A stretch of 64,000 nt of DNA from Lagopus muta (taxonomy: Eukaryota; Chordata; Aves; Galliformes; Phasianidae): positions 13,733,531 through 13,797,530 of the forward strand of contig NC_064448.1 of the NCBI RefSeq assembly GCF_023343835.1. Direction: 5' to 3'. Numbering within the stretch: position 1 is the stretch's first letter; every line of letters starts with the position of its first letter. The translations under genes were made by a program, and so were the position numbers. Below, one piece after another: positions 1 through 13,100 of the stretch. The notes below the pieces were generated by a model. The model was not told the origin of the DNA. It saw nothing but the letters and a program-made list of their open reading frames with translations, and did not search any database.

Positions 1-2332
1 GAAGCCTGCAAGTCAACTTGTGGCAGACTTCAGTGCTCGAGCAGCTGCTGGGCCTCACCTCGCATGTGAACAAGCGGGGCACTTTGTGTGCAGAGAAATG
101 CTGCTGAAACCTTCTCAGAGTTGGCTGCAGTACTCGTAGTTCTGTTAATAAGCACTCGGTGCTGACAGGCTTCATGCTTCCCTCAGCCTGACAGTCGTAC
201 TGGCAGGGACTTCACCAGCTGCTTATGAAGGTAACCTTACCTTCATATTCCCAAGACACGGCTCAGCTCTGCAGAGGAGTCTTGCTCTGTGTGAGGTTAA
301 ACTGGTTTGGAGAATTCAAAAATACCTTGCAGCACGGGGCTGTGTTGTTTGGGGGGTTAGAGTATACATGGAGCCTGAGTCTGGCAAGTTGCTACCAGTG
401 TTGGCCCTGCTGCTGTCCTTGCCATGAGGAACAAAAGAAATCAGAGGACGTGCAATTTGTATTTCAGGGACCACAGAAAATCTCTCCTGCTGATGAGTCC
501 TTTGGTGATACTTATGGAGAAGAAAACGTGCACTTTGTCAGAGGGCTTGAATTTTTGTATGTGCCCACACTGTTAGAAAAGCATCACAAGTGTCTTAGTG
601 TCAGGAACGCATACCTTTGTTTGCTTAGTGATCATAACCACGTGTACAGAGGCTGCAGGGTGGCACACTTGCTTTGCTGGCTTGAACTTAGCCAAGGTGT
701 CTGCTGTCAGCTGGTGGCTGTTAGCATGTGGCCCGATGGCTCTCAGCTCAGTGGGTTTCAGGGTGGTGCGTTGGGGCGGTTGCCCCTTGGCTTGGTGGAA
801 GAAGGTACACAGGGCTGCTGTGAACACAGGGTTTGTTGTCCCCGGAGGAGGTGAGGAGCTGCGTTAGCAGCCTGTGTTCTGTAGAATTGCCAGTCAGCCT
901 GTGGCTTATCTCAAGATACTGCATGTGGTTTGTGGACTGTGTGTCAAATTCCTTAGTGTAAGTCAAGGTAAGAGGCCTTCCCTTCTTGAAAATACGAAGG
1001 ATATTCTCAGCACGTGATTTCATAGCTGCTGATGGTGAGCACTGTACAACAGACAGCAATTGGAGTTAAATCTTTTCGATTCCTGTGAAGGTTGAATTAT
1101 CTTCATAACTGGGACCTGACATCTGTGTTCCTTTGGACAGAAGGCTACTGCATTGCCTGTCACTGAGTTTTGAGACATGTTCAGGTTTAAGTTCCTCTGG
1201 ATGCTCTATCTGGCTAGTCACCATGGTTTCTGCATGGCTGAGATGGTTGAGCACAGTTCTCCATTTTACTACAGCCTACAGTACAGGCTTGTGTTGTTGC
1301 TTGGTAACCTCAGCGGAGTGCAGGAACAAGTACTTGACAGAGAAGTTACTTATGAGGTGTGTTGTGTGCTCTCAGCTTTTTTTGAAACCACATCAGGATT
1401 TCTGTGACAGGGACAAGACGGAGATGGAAATGTTCTATGGTAGTGAAGGCTGGCTCAGGGGGCAGGGAGCACAGAGGGCATAGCACACTGCACGTCGTGC
1501 TGAGAAAGAGGCTGGGGAATGTGCACGTTCATAAATAAAATTAGTTGTGGTCATTACAGTTGCTTTTCATTCTTTTGGGGCCTAATTTAGAAATTGACCT
1601 GCTTCGTGTTAGTGAGGTTTGAAAGTGTTCTGAGAGAAGACTCCATTATTGGAATGCTTAAAAATTTAGGTCTTGTGCTGCAAGTTTAGTCTGTACACTT
1701 TCAAAACAAACAAAAACAATCCAAAATGTATTTAATAACTATTACTGCAGCAAGGTACCTGGCATGTGATTGAGTATCTTGGGACTCTTCCAAAAACGTA
1801 TCACTGGTGGCTGGAGAATATTACAGAAATGGAGTAACCTTTGTGCATTGTAAAAGATGCAACATGTTCTTAAACAGAAAAAACTTCCTACACTTTCACT
1901 CTTACAAAGCTAAACAGCCTCATGGGTGTAAAACAGGCCTTGTTCCACCTGGAGACTCTGTACGTGGCTGTGAGCCTGCAGGAACCATTTTGGAGAGCTG
2001 GTGGGATCAAGATGGCCATAGCATAGTTCCAATGGTGGCTTATGAAATACAGTTGGACTGCTGGGAGAGGAGAAAGTTAGGAGGCCTAAATACCTTGTAG
2101 GTATTTTTCTAATGGGATTTTTGTTTTTAAGTTCTGTGAGATGCTATTCTGTAAATAATTCTGGAATTCAAAGCAGGCAGGATGGTAGATAACCAGGAAT
2201 GCTTATCCGACTTGTTTACACGTCTTGTCACCGTGTGCTGACACATTTCTGCTTTGCAGAATGTCTGCTAGGACACTGGTGTCCCAAATATTTTAAGAAA
2301 TACCTTGATCTTGTTGTTTTTGTTGTTTTCAG
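1..2332. other. PHF20 intron, nothing certain
   Basis: No exon of PHF20 that I can match; the C2H2 zinc-finger exon is not here. A 209-codon open frame at 225-854 (+) has no recognisable motif and is treated as chance. Confidence 0.6.
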
Positions 2333-2413
2333 CTACTGTGTACCATGGGAAAAGATTTCTTCCTCCTCAGACAGTTGTTGTGTCCAGTCCACTAATTGTG
2401 AAAGTCCCCAGAA
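2333..2413 (+). CDS. PHF20: Possible additional PHF20 exon
   Basis: An 81-base open segment lies between a T-rich tract ending TTTTCAG and a GTGATT donor. Its phases (1 in, 1 out) fit the next exon at 4006. It would encode a stretch beginning TVYHGKRFLPPQTVVVSS. I cannot align it with the human protein, where the region after the C2H2 finger is poorly conserved. It may be a real bird exon or a chance open segment. Confidence 0.3.
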
Positions 2414-4005
2414 GTGATTACCATTAGTGGCAAGTCCTCCTAGCATAGAGATGGACTTACACTGCATTAAACTTGTTCCTGTAGGAGACGTTGGTCCTTG
2501 TGAAAATGTAAAGTCACTTTGTGTCTCACCAAGGAGTATTCATTTCTGGTTTTAACAGTTCTTTGTGGGAGGGGGAAAAAGAGCTATTTTGTAAGGTCTT
2601 GCAGCTCTCAATTTCAGTACGCGCCCAGGGAAAGGCAGCAGTGAGCTGCCAGCCTGGATGAAAGCCACCTTTATCGTGGTCTTGTATAGGAAACTTGAGC
2701 TTTTTGTATCTTTTCTGCCTTCTCTTGTGGCTGATGTAAAGTACTACAGCAAATGTCTGAAGAGTAATCAGCAAGTAACTAAAATTATTATGAACCGATC
2801 CTTTTTACTGTATTTATTCGTGAAGTTCTAATGCAGCTTCGTTATGGAAAACTAGGGAAAAAACCATCTGATGGCCTCATTGCTGGATTTAGAGTTCCTT
2901 TGGTCTGAAGGGATCCGCCTGATTCTGAAAGGGTCAGAACAAGATGGCTCAGTGTGCCCCACTGAACTTGAAATGTTGGTCAGGATGGAGCACTTGATTT
3001 CCCATCTCCTAAGTATGCTGACTTGGACTCCATCCTCAGCTACTGCTGACTTAAAGGCTTCCAAGTGAGAAACCTGTTATGTGTACGTCTTCAGACATGA
3101 AGAAGGATGCCTTTAGTGTCCACTGAACTTTTGAGATCCTTATGATGTTAGAATCATACATTCTTGACAAAAATCAGTGTTCTGTCAGCCTGGCTACTGG
3201 ATCTGATTGACAGAGAGATGTGAGTTCATGCTTCAGAGTTGTAAGGTACTTTTTATTCTGTCCACCCTACATGCCATGCAGCCTTTGCTTTTATCAGTTT
3301 CAGCTGCCATCTTCTGTCCAGGAGTCCTTCATTAGAAAGAATTGCTTGCTGTTCATTGCCTCAAGGGGCTTGCTAAATGAGAGCTAAATAATTTAACTTC
3401 ATCTGCAGTTCTATTTTCTGTCGAAGTCATGTCTGTATATTTCATGATTTTATGAGTTTTAGGTAGCAATTCTGAGTTCTTGCATTTCTCCTGGCTGAAA
3501 AACTTGTTTTTGGGTGGTATGTACTTAAAACTGCTCTTCCTCAGATGCATGGAGCTCCTATGCCTCTTCTTTCTGCTGGTTACAAAGCACACTTGAGAGC
3601 AGGCTGTGGTTCCTCTATTTCCATCCACAGGAGCTCTTTCTTCTCTTTTAGAAGCAACTGTCATCTGACTACAGCGTTGCTGATCCAAACTGTTTCTCTT
3701 CCGTCTTTCTTCAGTGCCACACTATTTCTGAAAGAATAAAGCTCTAGGGATACATTTACATTCACTGTTTCTTTGTGCTTTCTTTTTTATTTAAAAAAGA
3801 AGTGACAGCGACAAAAAAAAAAACCTTACAGGTCTTAGTCTTTAAATCAGCTTCTGCTTGAAGCTGGGTCACGTTGCTGGGACTGAGTTGAGCAGTGCAT
3901 CTCCTTGGAGGTGCTCTGTAGGGCCAGCCAGGGCTGCTGCTGGGGGAGGAGAGTTCCGTTTTGAAAGTATTTGAAGTTTGGACCTCATCTTTATTCTCTT
4001 TGTAG

Positions 4006-4179
4006 ATGCTCCTCTACACGTAGCCCTGAGGAGTACCTCGTATAGAGGTGAAAAAATAGAAAAGAGAAGAACTTCTACTGCTGTAAATGCATTAAGTAGT
4101 CACCGATACTCTGTTAGAGGGCAAACCAAGGAGAACCACGTAGTGAGATCGCTCCGGAAACCTCAGCAGAAACAAAGAG
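4006..4179 (+). CDS. PHF20: Probable PHF20 exon, basic linker after the zinc finger
   Basis: A 174-base segment follows TTCTCTTTGTAG and ends AAAGAG/GTGAAA. It is open in the frame that joins exactly (phase 1) to the certain exon at 7075. The product is basic and serine-rich (for example [14 protein letters not shown]), which suits the linker between the C2H2 finger and the polylysine tract. It shows little residue identity to human PHF20, so phase agreement is the main support. Confidence 0.6.
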
Positions 4180-7100
4180 GTGAAAATGGTGCGCGGTTTT
4201 AGTTCAAAATGAACTCGCAAGCATTGTTAGGAGCTGGTATACAAATATAAAGCATTTTGCATACCTTCCTGTAAAGTGTTGATTTTTTTGAGTCTGTGGT
4301 GTGAATTATAAGTGTATTTTTCACCATTTCTTTGTCGTGGTTTCAAATGAAGAATCAATACAGCAAAACTCAGACATCTTTTTGCTGTACTCATTTAAAC
4401 GTTCCTGGGTATGGTGCTTAACATTTTCGATATATAAAAATACAGAAATACTTTAAAGTGAGTGAGAACATTTTCATGCCTGTTTGCTTATTGAAAGATA
4501 CCCTTGGTTGTCCAAAGCATTATGTATTTTAAGCAGTCTTGAACTTTTTGAGATGCATGAACTTAAGAAATAATAATAACTCTTCAGAAATTACTTAATC
4601 TATCATAATTCTTCTGATATAAATTCACTTTGATCTTTCCAGATAGTCTGTATTCTGTGCTTGAAGAAATGTCTGGGTGATAGCACTTCACCTCTGTTCA
4701 GTGGTACGGGGTGAGCCCTGTTTATCCTAAATCTGCTGTAATGCAGGTGGATAACAGCCATGCAGACACATGAGAATAATTTCCTACATACCGTCAGATT
4801 TCTTACAGCACTGTTTTATTTCAGATTTGTAGCGACAATTTGAGCCACTGTGAGAGAGATGAAAGAATCTGTGCGTGGTTTATCTCATTTGTAACAGATC
4901 TTTGTTTAAGAAAGCTGTTATCATTGGTCTGATTCCGTTGGGTGTTCCTTATTTGAGAGTATGGCCTGTAGAGATGAGCTGGGCCTTTCCCTGTGGTGTT
5001 GGTGGGCTGTGAGAGAATGCTCGTCCTGATCCTCGTTAGTCTCTTACCACTCAAGGAAATTAAATGGGGTTAAGATTTTTTTTATTCTTCTGGCAAAAAT
5101 TCCTTTTATAAAAAAAATGTGATGGTGATGAATTTGTATGATTATGTAATACAGTTTGCATTTCTTTTTGGTCTTGCAAGTCTGAGAAGCTGTTTCTAAC
5201 TAGCCAGGTAGCTGCCTTGTTGGGTCGTATTCCAGTGAGAGTTCATTAGACTTGAATGTGTTTACAGGAAATGACTTGGGGCAAAATACACAAATATTTG
5301 GATTTTTTTTCAGTTTTTTTTAAGACCATACTGGCTAGCTCAAGGGGAATAAGTATGAGACTGAGGAGCATTTGTTTTGTCACAGTTACAGCTGATGTGT
5401 TGAGTGATTGAAGAAGCATAGCTTGCCCTCTTGTTGCCTTGAAACAGATCAGGTGATCTGACCGTGCAGCCTTCCATTTCCAAGTAGAAGGATGCAGAAT
5501 GTTCCTTACTGTGTTGATCTCAGTTATTGTCCTTTTCTTGGAAGAATAAAACAAGGAGAGTTACTTGCATCTCCGTATATAAGCTGCAAGAAGGAAATGG
5601 TCCCCAGGGATTCCCAAGCTCTGGAAAAATAGGAGTGTTGGGACAAAGGGAAGCCAGGTGCAGCCGGAAGCTTTGTTGGGGCACACATAAGAACTTCTTC
5701 CTCTAGAATCTCCACGCGTAAAGGGTAACAGGAGGGACATCAGGTTTGTTTTCAGCTCTGCCAAACCTGGGCTCTGCATGGCAGGCTGCTGTCCATGGCT
5801 GCTGGCAGTGTGCAGCTTCAACAGCCCTCGTTAATAACATGAAAACGAGGAACACGAGCAGCAAAGTTACAGGCCTTTGCAAGGCCTGAAGGGAAGGGGT
5901 CATAAAAACTGGCAGCTCTTTTGAGGAGATGCTGATGTTTTGTGTCCTGCATGTTTCATCACAGCTGGTAATCACCCAACCGTCACTGAGGATTCTGGTT
6001 CTCAAGGTGGGCTGCTTGTGCCACAGCAGCACAGCCCTGTGTTGTGAGTTAGGAGGTTACTAACAGCGTACTGCGGGGTTAGTGTAACACTCTGGTGGTG
6101 TTCTGTGTCCTGAGTTGGGTTCCTAGACGTTAGGCCTAGGAGAGCATTTCTGACAGGAGTGTCTTCAGCTGCTTGCTGTGATAGCAGTGATCAGTAAATG
6201 AAATGACTTCCCGGATGGGGTGGCGAGCAGCCTGACAGCTGAGTGCTCTGAGAGGGATGGAAGGCATCCTCTCACATGGCACTGTGTGGTTGCACCTCGT
6301 GGTCTTGGCAGTGTTAGGATAACTAATTTAAGGAACTATGCAAGTATCTAGACATTCTGCTGCAGAGGACTACATTTGAAAGGAAGAAGTGAGAAGCAAG
6401 TGACAGGAAGTAGCTCAGACTTGTGTGCATTGCCTGGCAGCAGTTACCTCCAGCAAAGGCTCTGAAGACATGTTTGGTGGCTGTGCTTGATTGAAAGCTA
6501 TCGGCTAATTGTTCAAAAAACTAATTTTTATTCCCTTAAAAATAGTGTGGACTGCAGATGGTTCAGTTGGCTGTGCCTTCTGTTCTCTCACCATTACTGA
6601 GTGGGAGGTACAGCCAACTGAATCTTTTGTTCTCTGTTTTTCTATGAAGCCTAGCATTTAAGGAACTGGAGTTGGGAGAAAGGGGGGTTGAGTTTTTGTT
6701 CTTGTGTCAGACTTCCGTCACAAAGCAACTGAAAAGTTCAGCAGTAAGATTTTCAGTTAGAAATTTGAATTGTGGGATATAGCAGGCGCCCCAATAATTT
6801 CTAAGGGCTCAACCTTTCTACATAATTAATAAATGGGGCATTGGTGTCCACTTGTTTTCTTCTGCATGCTGTTGTAACTTAGTTATGGGATAATCACCCT
6901 TCAACTTCAAACAGGCCAATTGTGGGGGCTGGCAGTTCTAATGAGTAAGCTTTGTGCTGGTTTTTTTCCTAGTGAACTGGCCATGGTCAACTGAAGAAAC
7001 CTTTAAGAGAATTAGTAAGTACAATAGGTGTGTATACATCTTCAATATTAAATTGGAATGTTGTCTAATTTCAGCTGCTAAAGAACATGAGAAGAACAAA

Positions 7101-10100
7101 GAAAGAAAATCAAAGGACTATGGAAGGTCCAAGGCAAAGAAGAAGAAAAAAAAGAAAAAGAGGACTAAGCCTGGTAAAGTTTTTTTCTTAGAGCAAAATA
7201 CTTTGTTATCTTTTGCCTGTTACCCAGTTCCATGCTCTTAAGAGATGGCATTACAGATAAGACCATCTCCTTCATTTATCAGTTCTGATTTCGTGTCATT
7301 AAGAAATAATGAAGTTCAAATAGTGATTGGCAAGATGATTAATTTCCTGACTGAGGTGCATCGTTACTGCAGCATCACAGCTGATAACAGCACTTATAAT
7401 GGCACAGAGCAAATCTAACTCTGCATTCAATGTGTTAGTCTAAGTCTGGCCTTTCATTATCTGGTATACTTGTATGCAAGACTAACCCAGTTACAGAAGG
7501 TGCAGATCCCATTGATTCACTACTGAGTTGCCTTTGTACCAGATGTTGACGTATGAGAGATAGTCATAGGCTTTCTGTTCAAGTGATGGGGTTTGAAAAT
7601 GCTGATGTCCTCATTTTTCCACTGTTAGCCTTGTGACTGCTGAAATCTTTGCTCGTTTTCAGAGATTCTGATAATGAGCTCTGTTAAACCTGTCACATCC
7701 TAATTTTTCTTGGACAAGCTGTCAAGAGATAAATGGGGGAGAGAACTGCAGGTGGACTGGCTAGATTGTACTGAAATAAATAATTGTATTACATTTCTGA
7801 TTACACAGTGCTTACAGATACAAGGTGTTCTGCAAGTCCTCGTTCGTGAACTTTGCACAATAACTTCACAAATAAGGATGCTAAGAAACTGCTGTCCCTC
7901 TTTCCTTGGGTTTTTGAAATGTAGCATGTTGGCTTCTCGAGACTCTCTCAAGCTTTGTAAGACCCCGATGTGTGTACCAGATGATTTGGGTACCTGTGGA
8001 GGCTGGTTGTGTTCTTAGGTGCTTTGTCCTAGCTTGTGCAAACTGCAGGTTCACCATTTCAGTGTAGGAAAAAGTGCAGCACGTCACATTTCTGAGAGTT
8101 TTGGAGCAGTGCCAAGACCTTTTCAGTAGCTAAGTACAGTAAGGTCAGTTTGCCATCTCTAATCTGTTCTTGTCAGATCTCATCAGTAATCTGCAACATC
8201 TTAATGTGACCTCATTGGTCTTTCAGTACCTAAAGGGAGCCTACAAACAGGAGGGGAACCAACTCTTGGAAAGGGTAGATAACAGCAGGACAAGGTAAAT
8301 GGTTTTATGTTGAGGGAGGGGACATTTAGATTGGATGTCAGGGGGAAGTTCTTTACAGAGAGAGTGGTGAGGTGCTGGAACAGCTGCCCAGAGAGGCTGT
8401 GGATGCCCCGTCCATCCCTGGAGGTGTTCAAGGCCAGGTTGGATGGGGCCCTGGGAAGCCTGGGCTGGTATTAAATGGGGAGGTTGGTGGCCCTGCATGT
8501 GGCAGGGGGTTGGAGCTTCATGATCCTTGAGGTCCCTTCCAACCTTGGCCATTCCGTGATCTTCACATTTCATGGTCAAGAAGGCAGAGAGCACTCAAGA
8601 GTGGAGGAGCTTTGATTTATCCACCAGTGCTGAAACTGGAGTGCTATCAAGTGATTGGCACCAGAGCAGTGAGAAGTGACTTTCCAACGCTGACACGCTT
8701 CCTCCCACCTTTCTCCCCTCCCTTCCTATAAAATGTCCAGCAATATTTCTGGGGGGTCAGATTCTCAATTTTTATCAGTTGCTATGAGAGACAAGCAAGT
8801 TACATATTACCTGCTGTGTTACAACATAAAAGCTTCAGGAGATTTCCAAGGCACTGTCTCCTCGGCAGGGAGTTCGATGTAGTTTTCATTTGAAATGCTG
8901 GACTGCTAACTTTTTTCTTTTAGGCAAAAGTATCCGAAATAAAACTTTCTTAGGATGCCTGGTGAATTGTTCTTCTGAATGCAGCAGATTGTTGGATCTC
9001 AGAAAACCATTGTCAGAAAGACCTGGTTTTAAAATCAGAGATGCTTTGAACTTGGATAAATTATGCTGCTCAGTCAGGAGGAAAGGCTTGGTGGTTTGTT
9101 CCTTCAGTTTTCAAAGCAAGGCCAGGACAGCACATTTTAACTGCCATTCCACCAGTGTACTTCCTGGACTGCTTCAGTTTTGTTCAGTCATCAGCTGTGT
9201 AGGTTCACATTTCTTGAGGGACAGATAATACCAAGCAGGCTCTTGTAATTCATATTTGCAGTCCTTTTGCTAATGCTTGGTCTTTAAGACCTGAGGCTAG
9301 CATTGCAGTAATCTGTTCTTTGAGCCACAGCAGTTGAGAAGCTCAGTGATGCTTGGACATAAAGATTCTTCTCTTTTCTCTGTATACAAACTATTAACAG
9401 TTCCATTTGCTAGAGTAATTTGAGGTGCATGCAGTGACTACAGCTAGAGCAGCCTTCTGTTTTGCTGATGTCCTTGTTCTTTAGTGAAGGAACCCTGCAG
9501 GCTTCCTGCAAGTAGCTGGTATGGAGGGTGCTGCCTCCCACTGCACACAGCCAGGTTTGATGTATGGGACAGCACGTGGCAAGCTGGTGCTTCAGAGAAG
9601 CTGTTCTAGGTGTTTTCTCTGCATGTTCCTGACCGTGACTTTTCTTTTCTACTCAAATATCCCATTTTGTCTGTAGGCTAGGAAGAGAGAGTCTCCTTTG
9701 TAGCCCATGATACTGGGAAGGAAACATGTATGCTGTGTGAGTAACTGGGATGTTAGGAGAGGTCTCCAGCCAACAGTGCTTGTGTAGAAGTGGCTGTAAT
9801 GCAAAAGTGTTTGTAGACACATTCAGCCTACAGAATAGCTGGATTTAGTTTAGCCAACATTTTCAGCCTTTCTGACGTCAGCAGTGAAGGATAGTTAAGC
9901 TGTATAAGGTTTTTATTGGTTCGTATGGTGTCTTTCTTGCCTCTTGGTGACGAGTCTTTCAGCAGCATAGTGAATCCTTGACTCCTGGTATGTTGAAGTG
10001 GAGGCTCCATGAATCATACGTGCCTGTTACTAGACGTTGTTTTTCTTGGTTTTTTTTCCTCGACCACAAACTTCTAACAGCAGTGCTTACAATTTTACAG

Positions 10101-13100
10101 AGTACTCTGCTAGTGAAGAGAACACAGATATTGCACAGGAACTTTCTCCTGAAAAATCAGTTGTCACAAAAAGTATTTCTTCAAATAAATCGTCTGCCCA
10201 CCCAAGCACACTGCTGCAGTGCTCTGAGTCTGGACACCACCGAGGAAAATCAAAGACTAATGGTAAAATAACTCTTTGGCTGTTCTTATGCAGGACTGCG
10301 TCTTTCCTTTGCCCAACCTGACCCAAACTGAACCTAGTTTGGTTGCCTGAGCTAGATGTTGGTGCCTTTGCTTTGTCTTTGTCTGTATTTCCACTGAAGT
10401 TTTAGGGGTATTTTCCTCTTGTTTTGAGAACTCACTAATTTTGCACTTTTTGCAGCTCCTTATGAGCTCTGTGATAAATGTTCAGTAATTAAATCTGTTA
10501 TTTTTTCCTAAGGTTTCCTTCAAAGTGATAATTGATTCAGAGTTAAAAACAGATGCTTTGCAGGTTGTATGGTATGTGTGTTGTGCTTGGGACACCACTG
10601 GCTGTGGTTGTGTATCCTGCCATATCTGTAGAACTGCATGCTTTTCTGCTGGCTTTCTCAACTAAGTAAAGAAAAGAAGCTCTCAAGTAGACATTAGTGA
10701 CCTTGTAATATTTATAATATTTATAAAGCTGCTGCATTCCAGCTTTCATGATCTTTTAGTGTCTTGATATTTGCTGCTACAAGTTAGCGCAGTAAAAAAG
10801 ACACGTTTTTCTTCTGCTACTCTTAAAGCTCAGGAATTGCCACACTGAACCTGTTTTGAACAAACTATTAATGATGGTGTAGAACTTCATAGAATCATAG
10901 GATGGCCTGGGTTGCAAAGGCCCACAGCGCTCATCCAGTTCCAACCCCTGCTGTGTGCAGGTCACCAACCAGCAGCCCAGGCTGCCCAGAGCCACATCCA
11001 GCCTGGCCTCGAATGCCTGCAGGGATGGGGCATCCACAGCCTCCTTGGGCAACCTGTTCCAGTGTTAATGAACAAATTTGGTGTTCCTTGAATTAAAAAA
11101 AAATGAACTGACACATTTAGAAATGTGTATCTACAAATCCAGGGTTATTTGGGAGTTTTTTTTTTTACCTTTCTGTAACTACCTGGTATTTGACTTTTTT
11201 TTTTTTATAGAGGAGGACACCATGAGTGAGTCATCGATGGACAGCTTGCTTTGGAGCGACGATGACTGCAGTCAGGATGTTGATGTAACCACAAATCCTG
11301 ACGAAGAAGCTGAAGAAAGTGACTTTGAGATTGTTCGGTGTATTTGTGAAGTAAAAGAAGAGAACGACTTCATGATTCAGGTAAAGGTTCAGGTTTTGTT
11401 ATTGAGGGAAGTGGTTAAGCTGGAGGAATCTATGAAAGTCTTTAATAGTTGGTTTGTCACTTGCTGGGGTTTAGTGTTTGTGTTTTGTTTTAGAAAAATG
11501 CAAATCTACAAGAAAAAGAAACCTGGAACACTTCCTAGGTTTAGGAAATATGCATTTTAAATTAGTGGAGTGGAGCTGCTTTTTTTTTTTTTTTTTTTTT
11601 GAAGCAAAACCACCTTCTTCCATTCAGCAGTGTTCTCTGCATTTGCTAATCTGCATTAAGCCATCTGTCCATTGTACTCTTGGTAAATTGAGTGTACAGA
11701 AAACTTGCCAGCCAAAGCAGTGTCTATTGTCTGCCCACTTAACACTGGTGATTAAAGGTCTCTTTGAAACTGCCCTCTCTTTTACTCTTAGTCATTCTAA
11801 CCAATTCCTATTCATCTCAAAGGTTTTGGTATATATTTGACTTTGGCTTCTTTTGCTCCAGTTTACTTTTCTTCTGCTTCTCATACAAGCTGTGTGGTCT
11901 CCTTCAAAAATTCCCCATAAGCCTTAGAAGATGCAGGAAAAAAAGTCATGCAGGGACTTGGTATTTCATGCTCTTGAATGAGTTTTTCATAGTTGCCTTT
12001 TGAAGAATGAGCTTTGTTTCAGGAGGCTTACGTCCCTCTGTTTCTTATGGTGAGACCTCAGGTCAAAGTGACAGTAGTGTAACTGTGGGCTCACTGCAGA
12101 TTTCAAGGTAATTATTAGATTATTTTGAAGTGTTTGTTTGTTTTTGAAAGTGTCATGATGGTGTCTGGATTACATACTTTGGGGATTACCTGCACATCTC
12201 TGTAGGTCTTGCCACAGATTGATGGCAGGTGAGTTTTTTATCTCAAAGCAGCAGTGACAGCAGTGTTTCACAGAGCACTGTGGGGGACTTATCAGTGTGT
12301 TAACGTCATTGGGTTATTCAGATGCATTCAGACCTGGTGTTCCATAAAGCATCACCTCTTCACTTCTTTGGTTTTCCAGGCAGATACTTCAGATGTGCTG
12401 TTAGTGGAAGGTCTGTTGGTCTGTCCTGGAAGCAGCAATTGCTGTTCTTGGGCACTGCCTGACAGAGTAATGAAGCTTGCACTATTCTGTTCACAACTGC
12501 AAATCCTTGGTGTTCTGTTTCCTTGAAGGCAGGCTGACTTCTGAGCCATGTTTATTTGCTATAAACATAACATTGTCAGAAATTATAGGTGGGGCTAAAA
12601 ATTCTTTGTCTCCCCAGGCATCCTGTTGTTAATTTTTGTGAGGTTTAACCCCCTTAATGGAAGAGGGGTTAAACAGGCTTCTGGGATAGCTGCTAGCGTA
12701 TTGCAGTGAGCTGAGTTCTTAGTGTTCAGAACTAGGAGGAATGGAGTAGCTGGCACAGCCTGCCTTGCAGGCTCTGCCTGTTTCTGGTGCCTTTGTTGCT
12801 TGAGCAGGGGCAGAAGCCTGGTAAGAGCAGAGGAGTGCACTGCTGGGGTTAGTTCTAGTGTGAAGAATTGTTGGCTTCTTCAGCAGGTGTACAGAAGCAC
12901 CTGTTCTGTCCTGAACATCAGCAGCCTTTTCTCCAGTTGTCTTAGTGCAGCTGGGCTTGGGTTCTGTCCTCAGCAGTCAGGCTTAACATTTAACTTGATT
13001 GAGTGGTTTTCTTTGGTCTTCTGTAGTGCTTAACAGATGGGTTGTCCAAGAAGGTCCAACACCTTTCTTGTAGTGCTTAGTTCATTCTGACGTACGGTTT

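Noticed and set aside
468-560. Possible exon after TATTTCAG (GPQKISPADESFGDTYGEEN)
   Set aside because: Good acceptor but no convincing donor or phase match, and no similarity to the expected PHF20 region.
225-854. 209-codon open frame on the + strand at the window start
   Set aside because: No domain, no similarity to PHF20, cysteine/leucine-rich random composition, and splice phases do not connect it to the gene.
1807-2100. Zinc-finger-like CxxC...HxH pattern (HCKRCNMFLNRKNFLHFH)
   Set aside because: Spacing does not fit the PHF20 C2H2 finger (C-x4-C) and there are no supporting splice sites; probably chance.
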